DNA of 6,142 nt. Source: Spirochaetaceae bacterium (GTDB lineage: Bacteria; Spirochaetota; Spirochaetia; Treponematales; Breznakiellaceae). The notes below the pieces were generated by a model. That model did not search any database, was not told where the DNA came from, and saw only the letters and a list, made by a program, of their open reading frames with translations. Shown here one piece after another: positions 1 to 5,260 of the stretch. The stretch is taken from the NCBI GenBank assembly GCA_031280455.1, contig JAITGR010000244.1, forward strand, positions 1 through 6,142. The letters run 5' to 3'. Each line of letters opens with the position of its first letter. The first letter of the stretch is position 1. Made by a program: the position numbers and the translations under genes.

Positions 1-123
1 ACAGGAGAGCCGCAGCTCAAGCCAGTGGTAGTGGGGGTAGTCCCCCAGCGCCCTGGGTACCTGCGGCGGGGCGGGGGGTGTTTTGAACTGCGCCCAAATT
101 CTTTTGGGTTTACTGGCGCTTAC
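1..123. other. GC-rich left edge with no supported gene
   Basis: Between the dctM stop and the window edge the sequence is strongly G/C-biased, with G-runs at 66-79. It contains a hairpin, GGGGG (33-37) with CCCCC (42-46). One minus-strand frame, the dctM frame continued past its TAG, stays open for all 41 codons to the edge, but it has no ATG, GTG or TTG start. A plus-strand frame is open as well, so openness here reflects base composition. It could be the start of a dispersed repeat or intergenic DNA. Confidence 0.4.
93..108 (-). terminator. Small stem-loop after dctM
   Basis: CCCAAA (93-98) and TTTGGG (103-108) form a 6-base stem with a TTCT loop. The flanking GCG/CGC bases could extend it across a bulge. 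It starts 15 bases past the dctM stop, a sensible place for a 3' end. On the minus strand it is not followed by a T-run, so an intrinsic terminator is only weakly supported. Confidence 0.3.
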
Positions 124-1419
124 CTAATGGCCAAAAATCATGTTGGGTATCCACAGCACCAGGCCGGGGAGGAATACCAGTATCGCTAATTCCAGCAGAA
201 CCGCCGCCATAAATGGCAGCGAATACTTGGTGTATTCCTCTGGCGGGCAGTCGATGATGCCGCACACGGTATAGAGGGCTGACCCGATTGGTGGTGTCAT
301 TACGCCCAGCGTTACAACCGTTGCCATTAACACGCCAAAATGCACGGGGTCTATGCCGGCGTTTTTTACCATGGGTAAAAATATGGGCGTAAGCAGCAGG
401 AAGTTGACGTTGCTATCAACAAACATGCCGGTTATGAATAGAAAGCCGAGCATTATGAGTACCAGCAGCTGCGGGTTGTCGGTTATGCCAAAGATTAGGT
501 TGCTGAGCGCGACCGGCAGTTTGACCCAGGTTATTGCGTAGCTGAATGGGCCGGACATGGCGATTATCAGCATTATCGCGCCGTTGTCTTTGAGTGTGGT
601 TATGAGTGCTTCTTTGAAGTTTTTCCAGTTTAGTTCCTTGTACACAAACTTGCCGATTATGATTGCGTATACAACGGCAAATGCGCCGGATTCTGATGGC
701 GTGAATATGCCAAAGCGTATACCGACTATCAGTATTACCGGAAACAGGAGTGCCCACACTGATTCTTTTAGGTTGTTTCCCAGTTCGGCGGCGGATAGTT
801 TTTGCGCGCCGTGTGCTCTGCTGGGCGGGTCGAATTTGTACAGGCGCGATGTTATTGAGGTTGTGGTCATTAAAAATGCCATCATCAAAACGCCGGGGAT
901 GAGGCCGGCGGCAAAAAGTCTGCCGATGGAAACTTCGCCGACAAAGCCGAATATTATGAGGCCTAAGCTGGGGGGTATGGTGGCGGTGATGAGGGCGGTT
1001 ACGCAGTTGACGGCGCAAATATAGCCTTTTTTGTAGCCGATGCGCAGCATTTCTGGTCCCAGTATGCGGGTTTCCATGGCGGCGTCCGCTGTGGCTGATC
1101 CGGATACGCCGCCCATGAGGGTGCTCATTACGACGGATATTTGCGCGGTGCCGCCGTACATGCCGCGTGTTAAAAGGCGCGCCAGGCCGAGGAGGCGGTT
1201 GGTGATGCCGGATACGTTCATCAGGTTGCCGGCGAATATAAAAAACGGTACGGCCAAAAACGCGAATGACTGGCTTTGCGATACTATCATCTGGGTCGCT
1301 GTTTCAAATGTCAAATAGGGGACGGTCAAAAAATACGCAAAGCCGGCGATGCCGATAACAAACGCAATGGGCATTCCCATTACCAGAAATAATACAAAAC
1401 ATGTAAGTAATAATGCCAT
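124..1419 (-). CDS. dctM: TRAP transporter large permease subunit, DctM family
   Basis: Large membrane subunit that forms the ion-coupled transport path of the TRAP system. It has 431 residues and about 12 membrane segments, both normal. Motifs in order: AVPFFIFAGNLM (56-67), GGVSGSATADA (103-113), IPPS (148-151), PSESGAFAVVYA (241-252), GMFVDSNVN (331-339) and LGVMTPPIGSALY (371-383). All are hallmarks of the family. The start is the ATG at 1419, not the in-frame ATG at 1455: AAGGAGAG lies six bases before it, the protein then begins MALLLTCFVL as family members do, and the gene follows dctQ by a single base. Ends with TAG. Last gene of the operon in this window. The substrate is set by DctP and remains unknown. 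Confidence 0.95.
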   Translation of the reverse strand: MALLLTCFVLFLVMGMPIAFVIGIAGFAYFLTVPYLTFETATQMIVSQSQSFAFLAVPFFIFAGNLMNVSGITNRLLGLARLLTRGMYGGTAQISVVMSTLMGGVSGSATADAAMETRILGPEMLRIGYKKGYICAVNCVTALITATIPPSLGLIIFGFVGEVSIGRLFAAGLIPGVLMMAFLMTTTSITSRLYKFDPPSRAHGAQKLSAAELGNNLKESVWALLFPVILIVGIRFGIFTPSESGAFAVVYAIIIGKFVYKELNWKNFKEALITTLKDNGAIMLIIAMSGPFSYAITWVKLPVALSNLIFGITDNPQLLVLIMLGFLFITGMFVDSNVNFLLLTPIFLPMVKNAGIDPVHFGVLMATVVTLGVMTPPIGSALYTVCGIIDCPPEEYTKYSLPFMAAVLLELAILVFLPGLVLWIPNMIFGH

Positions 1420-1420
1420 G

Positions 1421-1900
1421 TCATCTCTCCTTGTGTGTTGTAAATGAATATACACAACGTTTGATTTTTAGTATGGTCGAAAGCACCATTGACAGGGCGG
1501 CGACTACTAAACTGACTGTTACGAGTGAAAACGGTATTGGTATAGACTGGTAGGTTCTAAGCCGTTCCGTCCAGGCCAGCCGTATGCCAAAAACAATTAC
1601 AACGACGAGCGCGGCCAGCACAATAACGTATATAAGCATTTCCAGGATTTTTTGAACAACGGCAGGCAGGCTGCGGGTTACAATGTCTATCCCGACAAGC
1701 TGGCCGCTGCGCCATGCTATGTCCGCCCCAAGAAACGCCGTCCACGCAAGCAAAAACAGCGCCAGGTCTATGTTCCAGGACATTGAAATCCTAAAACCCC
1801 GCAGTATGGCGGACAAAAAAATGAACGCCACCAGCAGTACAAAGCCCGCGCCGCAGACGGCGACTTCGACTTTGCACAAGGTATGATACAATTTTCTCAT
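1421..1900 (-). CDS. dctQ: TRAP transporter small permease subunit, DctQ family
   Basis: Small integral membrane subunit that pairs with DctM in the TRAP transporter. The 159 residues contain four predicted membrane segments near 13-33, 43-60, 84-106 and 120-143, as expected. The segment SWNIDLALFLLAWTAFLGAD (41-60) matches the family's W-x-x-E-L...FLGA region, with Asp in place of the usual Glu. The polar H-x-x-V-D that often follows reads QLVGID. The ATG is preceded by GGGGGGAGAG, a G-rich but usable ribosome-binding site lying immediately after the T-tract of the upstream hairpin. The stop TGA is one base from the dctM ATG, so the two genes are probably translationally coupled, and the dctM ribosome-binding site lies within the last dctQ codons. 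Confidence 0.92.
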   Translation of the reverse strand: MRKLYHTLCKVEVAVCGAGFVLLVAFIFLSAILRGFRISMSWNIDLALFLLAWTAFLGADIAWRSGQLVGIDIVTRSLPAVVQKILEMLIYVIVLAALVVVIVFGIRLAWTERLRTYQSIPIPFSLVTVSLVVAALSMVLSTILKIKRCVYSFTTHKER

Positions 1901-1911
1901 ACTCTCCCCCC

Positions 1912-1947
1912 AAAAAATACGCGGCCACGTATGCTACGGGGCCGCGT
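1912..1947 (-). terminator. Terminator-like hairpin between dctP and dctQ (attenuator)
   Basis: Minus-strand stem ACGCGGCC / GGCCGCGT (1940-1947 with 1919-1926), one mismatch, then an inner stem CGTA/TACG around a three-base loop (1932-1934), followed by A and six T residues (1912-1917). This is the textbook intrinsic terminator form. It starts 19 bases after the dctP stop and ends directly against the purine-rich ribosome-binding site of dctQ. Partial termination here would give more dctP than dctQM mRNA. The stem would also protect the dctP 3' end. Confidence 0.8.
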
Positions 1948-1966
1948 TTGCTATCATGCTGAATTA

Positions 1967-2971
1967 TTACAAACCCAGCTCCTTAAACAATCTGTCTTTT
2001 AAACCGTCAGAGAATTTTAGGTCGTTGTTGGTGTACAACGGCGCGACCGCGTTCTGGAATGCCGCTAAATCGACTTCCGTTATGGTTACGCCTTTATCCT
2101 GCATCTGCGCGTAAAATACCTGCTCTTCCGACGCGACTATCTCGCCGTACTTCTTTGCCGCTTCGCGTATCGTTTTGATAAACACTTCACGGTCGGCTTC
2201 TGTCATCGATTTAAGCAGTGTGTTTGAGCATACAAACGACGACTGGAGCATGTAATGTTTTGTAAGCGCGAGGTTTTTCGCAACTTCATAAATAGCCGAA
2301 CCGTATGCGGTAGCGACCTGTACTTCGCAGCCGTCCAGCGTTTTCTGCTGAATGCCCGGCAGTACTTCGCCCCAGGAAATGCCCATGTTCGCAAACCCCA
2401 GGTACTTCGCCAGCGCGTTGCCTATAGCGTTGCCAAAGCCGCGAATGCGCAGCCCTTTTAAGTCGGCAACTTTGGCGACTGGCGTTGTTGTGTAAAAACT
2501 GCGGAAGCCGTTGTACATATCGGCGACAAACGTAATGCCCTGCGCCTCCAGTTTCGCCTGCCATTCCTTAAACAGCGCCGTTTCCGGCAGCCGCTCCAGC
2601 GCGGAACGGTCGGTAAGGATGTACGGCGCCATAAGGATGTTAAGGTCGGGAATGTTGAACTGGCTGGCAAGCCTCCCCGGGTCGGACGGTATTACCAGCG
2701 GAACACCCGTCTTCGCCTGCGTAACCAGGTTGTCCGTATCGTTCGACAACGCGCCGTTTACCTGCACATCCGCGTCGAAGCGTCCGGTCGCGTTGAGCGC
2801 GTCCGCCACTTCCTGCATCATGCGGCTCTGGCCCGTTGTCGCCGCCTCCGTTCCGGCAAACGTAACCTTAACTTTTGCGCCGCTTGCGCCTTCTTTTTTA
2901 GCGCAGGACACACCCAAACAAGCGAACGCAGCAACAAACCACAGCGCCGCCATTTTTTTCGAGAAAATCAT
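1967..2971 (-). CDS. dctP: TRAP transporter solute-binding lipoprotein, DctP family
   Basis: Extracytoplasmic binding protein of a tripartite ATP-independent periplasmic transporter, which captures a carboxylate-containing solute and delivers it to DctQM. The product is 334 residues, normal for the family. The N-terminus MIFSKK plus a hydrophobic core leads to LGVSC with Cys23 as the likely lipidated residue; this relaxed lipobox is common in spirochaetes. Family marks: NGFR at 144-147, LKGLRIRG at 161-168, and W-G-E-V-L-P...LDGCE at 180-196. R147 and R167 have the same 20-residue spacing as the two ligand-binding Arg of SiaP (127 and 147). The Asn usual in the DGQENP motif is Val197 here, so the ligand is probably not sialic acid or a classical C4-dicarboxylate. 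An in-frame ATG eight codons upstream (2995) is possible, but the ATG at 2971 has AGGAGGAG three bases before it and gives a proper signal peptide. First gene of the P-Q-M operon. Confidence 0.93.
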   Translation of the reverse strand: MIFSKKMAALWFVAAFACLGVSCAKKEGASGAKVKVTFAGTEAATTGQSRMMQEVADALNATGRFDADVQVNGALSNDTDNLVTQAKTGVPLVIPSDPGRLASQFNIPDLNILMAPYILTDRSALERLPETALFKEWQAKLEAQGITFVADMYNGFRSFYTTTPVAKVADLKGLRIRGFGNAIGNALAKYLGFANMGISWGEVLPGIQQKTLDGCEVQVATAYGSAIYEVAKNLALTKHYMLQSSFVCSNTLLKSMTEADREVFIKTIREAAKKYGEIVASEEQVFYAQMQDKGVTITEVDLAAFQNAVAPLYTNNDLKFSDGLKDRLFKELGL

Positions 2972-3034
2972 AAACTCCTCCTGATTATTTCTCACAAGAA
3001 ACTACGTCGGAAAAACCAACTTTTTATGCGTATC

Positions 3035-3063
3035 AGTATAGCACACCTTGCCAAAAATTGCAA
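3035..3063 (-). promoter_or_regulatory. Promoter of the TRAP operon (extended -10)
   Basis: On the minus strand, TTGCAA (3058-3063) and TATACT (3035-3040) are separated by exactly 17 bases. TATACT matches the sigma-70 -10 consensus at five of six positions and is preceded by TGC, an extended -10. The -35 matches TTGACA at four of six. A second candidate, TTGACT, lies five bases further upstream but gives a 22-base spacer. Transcription would begin near 3028, leaving a leader of about 57 bases before the dctP ATG. Confidence 0.65.
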
Positions 3064-3064
3064 G
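3047..3064. promoter_or_regulatory. Candidate operator inside the TRAP promoter
   Basis: Inverted repeat CTTGC (3047-3051) and GCAAG (3060-3064) with an 8-base AT-rich centre. It covers the -35 box and part of the spacer, so a bound protein would block or alter RNA polymerase access. The half-sites are short and could be chance. No regulator gene lies in the window. Confidence 0.3.
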
Positions 3065-3121
3065 TCAACGGCGCAACGGCTTGGGGGCGGCGAGGGCGGC
3101 GGGTTTTTACCAAAACACCCT

Positions 3122-3168
3122 GTAATTGCGTAATGAAAGCGCCATGTAAAACATGGCGAAGCAATTAC
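3122..3168. repeat. Nested inverted repeat, possible REP/MITE-like element or structured RNA
   Basis: Two perfect 8-base inverted repeats lie one inside the other. The outer arms are GTAATTGC (3122-3129) and GCAATTAC (3161-3168). The inner arms are CGCCATGT (3140-3147) and ACATGGCG (3151-3158) around an AAA loop. The internal loop is uneven, 10 bases on one side and 2 on the other. This is far more symmetry than chance gives in 47 bases. It is non-coding, lies between two minus-strand genes, and is upstream of the dctP promoter. No target-site duplication is obvious. A dispersed palindromic repeat or a small structured RNA both fit. Confidence 0.55.
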
Positions 3169-3186
3169 CTACGCGAAGCGGCGGGC

Positions 3187-3217
3187 AGCGCGGATTAGAT
3201 TCGATTTAATCAGCGCT
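3187..3217 (-). terminator. Stem-loop just after the exported protein gene
   Basis: AGCGC at 3187-3191 pairs with GCGCT at 3213-3217. After one mismatch, GATTA (3193-3197) pairs with TAATC (3207-3211), then AT with AT around a TCG loop (3201-3203). It begins three bases beyond the stop codon on the minus strand, the usual place for a 3'-end hairpin. A T-tract is missing after the stem, so this may be a Rho-type or stabilising 3' end rather than a full intrinsic terminator. Confidence 0.45.
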
Positions 3218-3219
3218 TA

Positions 3220-3930
3220 CTAAAAGTCTGTATTCAAATTACATCCGCTAAAACCATACACTAATTCGGTGCCTTCAAATCCCCAGCGTTCTTCCGCCAA
3301 AATAATGACGGCCCAGTTTTTAAGCGGGCTGATAAAATAGCCGCAGCAATATACGTTTAATGCCGATACATCCGCGGCGGTTTTTATGGTTTTTCTTTTT
3401 CCGTCTGTGGTTATGCTCACGGTATACTTTTTTATCGTGTCGTAAAATTCCGGTGTATCTTCATATTCAATATCTATCGTATAGGTGTACTGTTTTTTGT
3501 CTTTTTGTATCGGGAACGGTAAAAAGGGTGTCTCTTGGGGCGCTATGGCATGGATGCGCATCAATGTTTGTATTTCGTCTTTCTTTGCGGCGTATAATGC
3601 AAAAATCATTGCATCGCCGGCTTCTTCAATGGTATAATCAAATGAATCTATCGTTATTGCCGCTATGATTGTATCTCTCGTAAAATCGTATATACAATAC
3701 TGTAGTATCATGCCGCCCCTGCCTTCTATCCCGCATTCTGTTGAATAGGCGGCCTTTCCGTCTTTCGACCAGCCCCAGATTCTAACGGCGGGAAAGCCGT
3801 ACATGGCGTCATGCGCGGCTTCCGGCGCCGCATACACAAACGGGTCTATCGCGGGGGGTACTGAAAAATGCGCCGCGCAGGCGTACTGCATAGCCGCGGT
3901 AAGTATATACAACAAAAATGTTTTCTTCAT
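3220..3930 (-). CDS. Exported protein of unknown function
   Basis: I do not recognise a named family. The 236-residue product starts with a clear signal peptide: two Lys, a hydrophobic stretch LLYILTAAM, then Ala/Cys-rich residues near 16-20, fitting cleavage around residue 20. Cys18 lacks a convincing lipobox, so a soluble periplasmic or surface protein is more likely than a lipoprotein. The mature part is mixed and probably beta-rich. The segment WGWSKDGKAAY near residues 53-63 resembles the W-S-x-D-G-K blades of TolB/PD40-type propellers, but only one such blade is visible. The C-terminal half has many Tyr and charged residues. The DNA is visibly more AT-rich than its neighbours. The ATG at 3930 is chosen because it gives the intact signal peptide. 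No Shine-Dalgarno sequence precedes it within the normal distance, and a strong GC-rich stem lies just upstream. Ends with TAG. Any regulatory or cell-envelope role is a guess. Confidence 0.75.
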   Translation of the reverse strand: MKKTFLLYILTAAMQYACAAHFSVPPAIDPFVYAAPEAAHDAMYGFPAVRIWGWSKDGKAAYSTECGIEGRGGMILQYCIYDFTRDTIIAAITIDSFDYTIEEAGDAMIFALYAAKKDEIQTLMRIHAIAPQETPFLPFPIQKDKKQYTYTIDIEYEDTPEFYDTIKKYTVSITTDGKRKTIKTAADVSALNVYCCGYFISPLKNWAVIILAEERWGFEGTELVYGFSGCNLNTDF

Positions 3931-3941
3931 ATTGCTATAGA

Positions 3942-3984
3942 GCGCCGCCGCTCCCGCAAAGGGGGGGCGGCGGCGCGTACGCGC
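3942..3984. other. GC-rich stem-loop and adjacent palindrome between the symporter and the exported protein
   Basis: GCGCCGCCGC at 3942-3951 pairs perfectly with GCGGCGGCGC at 3967-3976. The loop can pair further (CCC 3953-3955 with part of the G-run 3961-3966). Next to it, and overlapping by four bases, is the 12-base palindrome GCGCGTACGCGC at 3973-3984. On the minus strand this lies 8 bases past the symporter stop and ends 11 bases before the ATG of the exported protein gene. No T-run follows the stem, so it is not a standard intrinsic terminator. It could slow transcription, protect the symporter mRNA 3' end, or hinder ribosome entry on the next gene. Confidence 0.6.
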
Positions 3985-3992
3985 GGCGGGTT

Positions 3993-5192
3993 TTACGCGG
4001 CGTGTTTTTTAAGGCGCTTTTCGTAGATGGTGTCGACGATTACGGAGATTGCGTTGTCGCCGGAGACGTTACACGCGGTTCCAAAGCTGTCCTGGGTTAT
4101 GTAGAGCGCGATGAGCAAGGACGCTATCGCGCTGTCCGGCGCTATGCCGACTATGGGAAGGAAGGGGAGCGCGGTCATGATAGAGCCGCCGGGCGCGCCG
4201 GGTGATGCTATCATCGCTATACCGAGTGTCAGGATGAACGGCACGATTATGTGGAGGCCGGTATCCATGCCGTGCATCAGCATTACGGCGGTTACGCAGC
4301 TTGTTATAGTTATCATCGAGCCGGCCATGTGGATGTTCGCGCACAGGGGGATTACAAAGTTCCGTATTTCGCGCGATACGCCGTCGGCTTCCGCACAGCG
4401 GAGGTTGACGGGGATGGTTGCCGCCGAGGATTGGGTGCCGACTGCCGATACGTAGCCGGGTATTTGGTTTTTTATCAGGGTAAACGGGTTCTTGCCGCTT
4501 ACCGAACCCGCGATGAAGAATAGTATCAGCAGGTAGACGAGGTGGAGCGCTATCACGGTTAAAAATACTTTCCAAAGCATGTTGAGGACGGCGAAGGTTT
4601 GGCCGCTCACGGTCATGTTGACAAAGGTGCCGCAGATGAGCACGGGGAGGAGCGGTATGACGGCTACGCGGAGGACGCTGGTTACGGCTTCCGAAAATTC
4701 TTTGAATGCTTTGTAGAGGGTGTTGTCGCTGTTTCTGGTGCGCTGGGCGCTGATGCAGAGCCCCAGGATGAACGATATAGCCACCGCGCCGGTTACGCTG
4801 AGCAGCGGCGGCAGTGGTATGGTGAAAAACGGTTTGAGCATACCGGCCTCAACGTTGTCGATGTTTATTGCTTCCTGCGCGCCTATGAACGCGGGGAAGA
4901 GGGTGTCCGCGGTTATAAATGCCGCGGTTCCCGACACGAGCGACGAAAGGTACGCGATGCCGCCTGTTATGAGCAGGAGTATACCCGCGCCGCTTGATAG
5001 GTCGGCGATGCCCATGGTTACAAACGCGAGGATGACCAGCGGGATTACAAACATGAGGAACGCGCTGACAAGCTGCGAGAGTGTTACAACCGTGCGGTTA
5101 AACCACTGGGGCATAAAGAGCCCCATCAGTATGCCAAGCACTATGGCTATTACCAGTCTGAGTGCCAGGCCAATTTTTATTTTCGATTTCAT
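3993..5192 (-). CDS. Dicarboxylate/amino acid:cation symporter family protein, SstT-like
   Basis: Inner-membrane secondary transporter of the SDF/DAACS family (glutamate transporter fold), 399 residues, about the family length. The N-terminal half is a series of hydrophobic segments. The transport core is clear: hairpin-1 serine motif SSAATIP at 255-261, the TM7 motif HMAGS at 288-292 (in place of NMDGT), the hairpin-2 tip SPGAPGG at 330-336, and the TM8 signature with D368, N375 and D379. The segment ATIPVN and the Asp-to-Ala change in TM7 resemble the Na+/serine-threonine symporter SstT more than GltP/DctA. At the TM8 position where glutamate transporters have the carboxylate-binding Arg, this protein has Gly371. 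I therefore infer a neutral amino acid or other non-acidic substrate, driven by Na+. Start: ATG with AGGAG seven bases upstream. The stop is TAA. The gene lies 68 bases after dapA, and co-transcription is possible. The exact substrate is unknown. Confidence 0.9.
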   Translation of the reverse strand: MKSKIKIGLALRLVIAIVLGILMGLFMPQWFNRTVVTLSQLVSAFLMFVIPLVILAFVTMGIADLSSGAGILLLITGGIAYLSSLVSGTAAFITADTLFPAFIGAQEAINIDNVEAGMLKPFFTIPLPPLLSVTGAVAISFILGLCISAQRTRNSDNTLYKAFKEFSEAVTSVLRVAVIPLLPVLICGTFVNMTVSGQTFAVLNMLWKVFLTVIALHLVYLLILFFIAGSVSGKNPFTLIKNQIPGYVSAVGTQSSAATIPVNLRCAEADGVSREIRNFVIPLCANIHMAGSMITITSCVTAVMLMHGMDTGLHIIVPFILTLGIAMIASPGAPGGSIMTALPFLPIVGIAPDSAIASLLIALYITQDSFGTACNVSGDNAISVIVDTIYEKRLKKHAA

Positions 5193-5215
5193 TTTTTATC
5201 TCCTATTGAAAATTT

Positions 5216-5248
5216 GAAAAACCGCCGCGTTGTGCACACTGGTTTTTC
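5216..5248 (-). terminator. Inverted repeat between dapA and the symporter gene, possible weak terminator
   Basis: Perfect 8-base inverted repeat: GAAAAACC at 5216-5223 and GGTTTTTC at 5241-5248, with a 17-base loop containing the palindrome TGTGCACA (5231-5238). On the minus strand the 3' arm carries five T residues, as in bidirectional terminators that have A and T tracts at the two ends. The stem is mostly A/T with few G/C pairs, so termination would be weak. It lies 12 bases past the dapA stop and ends just upstream of the symporter ribosome-binding site, so it could partly uncouple the two genes. No convincing promoter is visible for the symporter in the same gap. Confidence 0.35.
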
Positions 5249-5260
5249 TGTATTGAATTT

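Noticed and set aside
66..79. G-runs as a G-quadruplex
   Set aside because: Only two long G-runs are present together, which is too few for a standard four-run quadruplex.
416..1018. A 200-codon open frame on the minus strand inside dctM
   Set aside because: It overlaps dctM in another frame, and its product is rich in Arg, His and Pro with no family resemblance. It is a shadow of the real gene.
2511..2984. Plus-strand open frame opposite dctP
   Set aside because: It is fully antisense to a gene with clear family motifs, and its translation has no recognisable domain.
3101..3120. Imperfect hairpin GGGTTTTT / AAAACACCC as a terminator
   Set aside because: The stem is mostly T/A with a bulge and has no following T-run on the minus strand. 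It is too weak to annotate alone.
3064..3219. CRISPR array or tRNA in the intergenic region
   Set aside because: There are no regularly spaced direct repeats and no cloverleaf or CCA-end pattern. The symmetry is explained by nested inverted repeats.
4069..4575. 168-codon minus-strand frame inside the symporter gene
   Set aside because: It is an Arg/Pro/His-rich shifted frame of a well-supported membrane protein gene.
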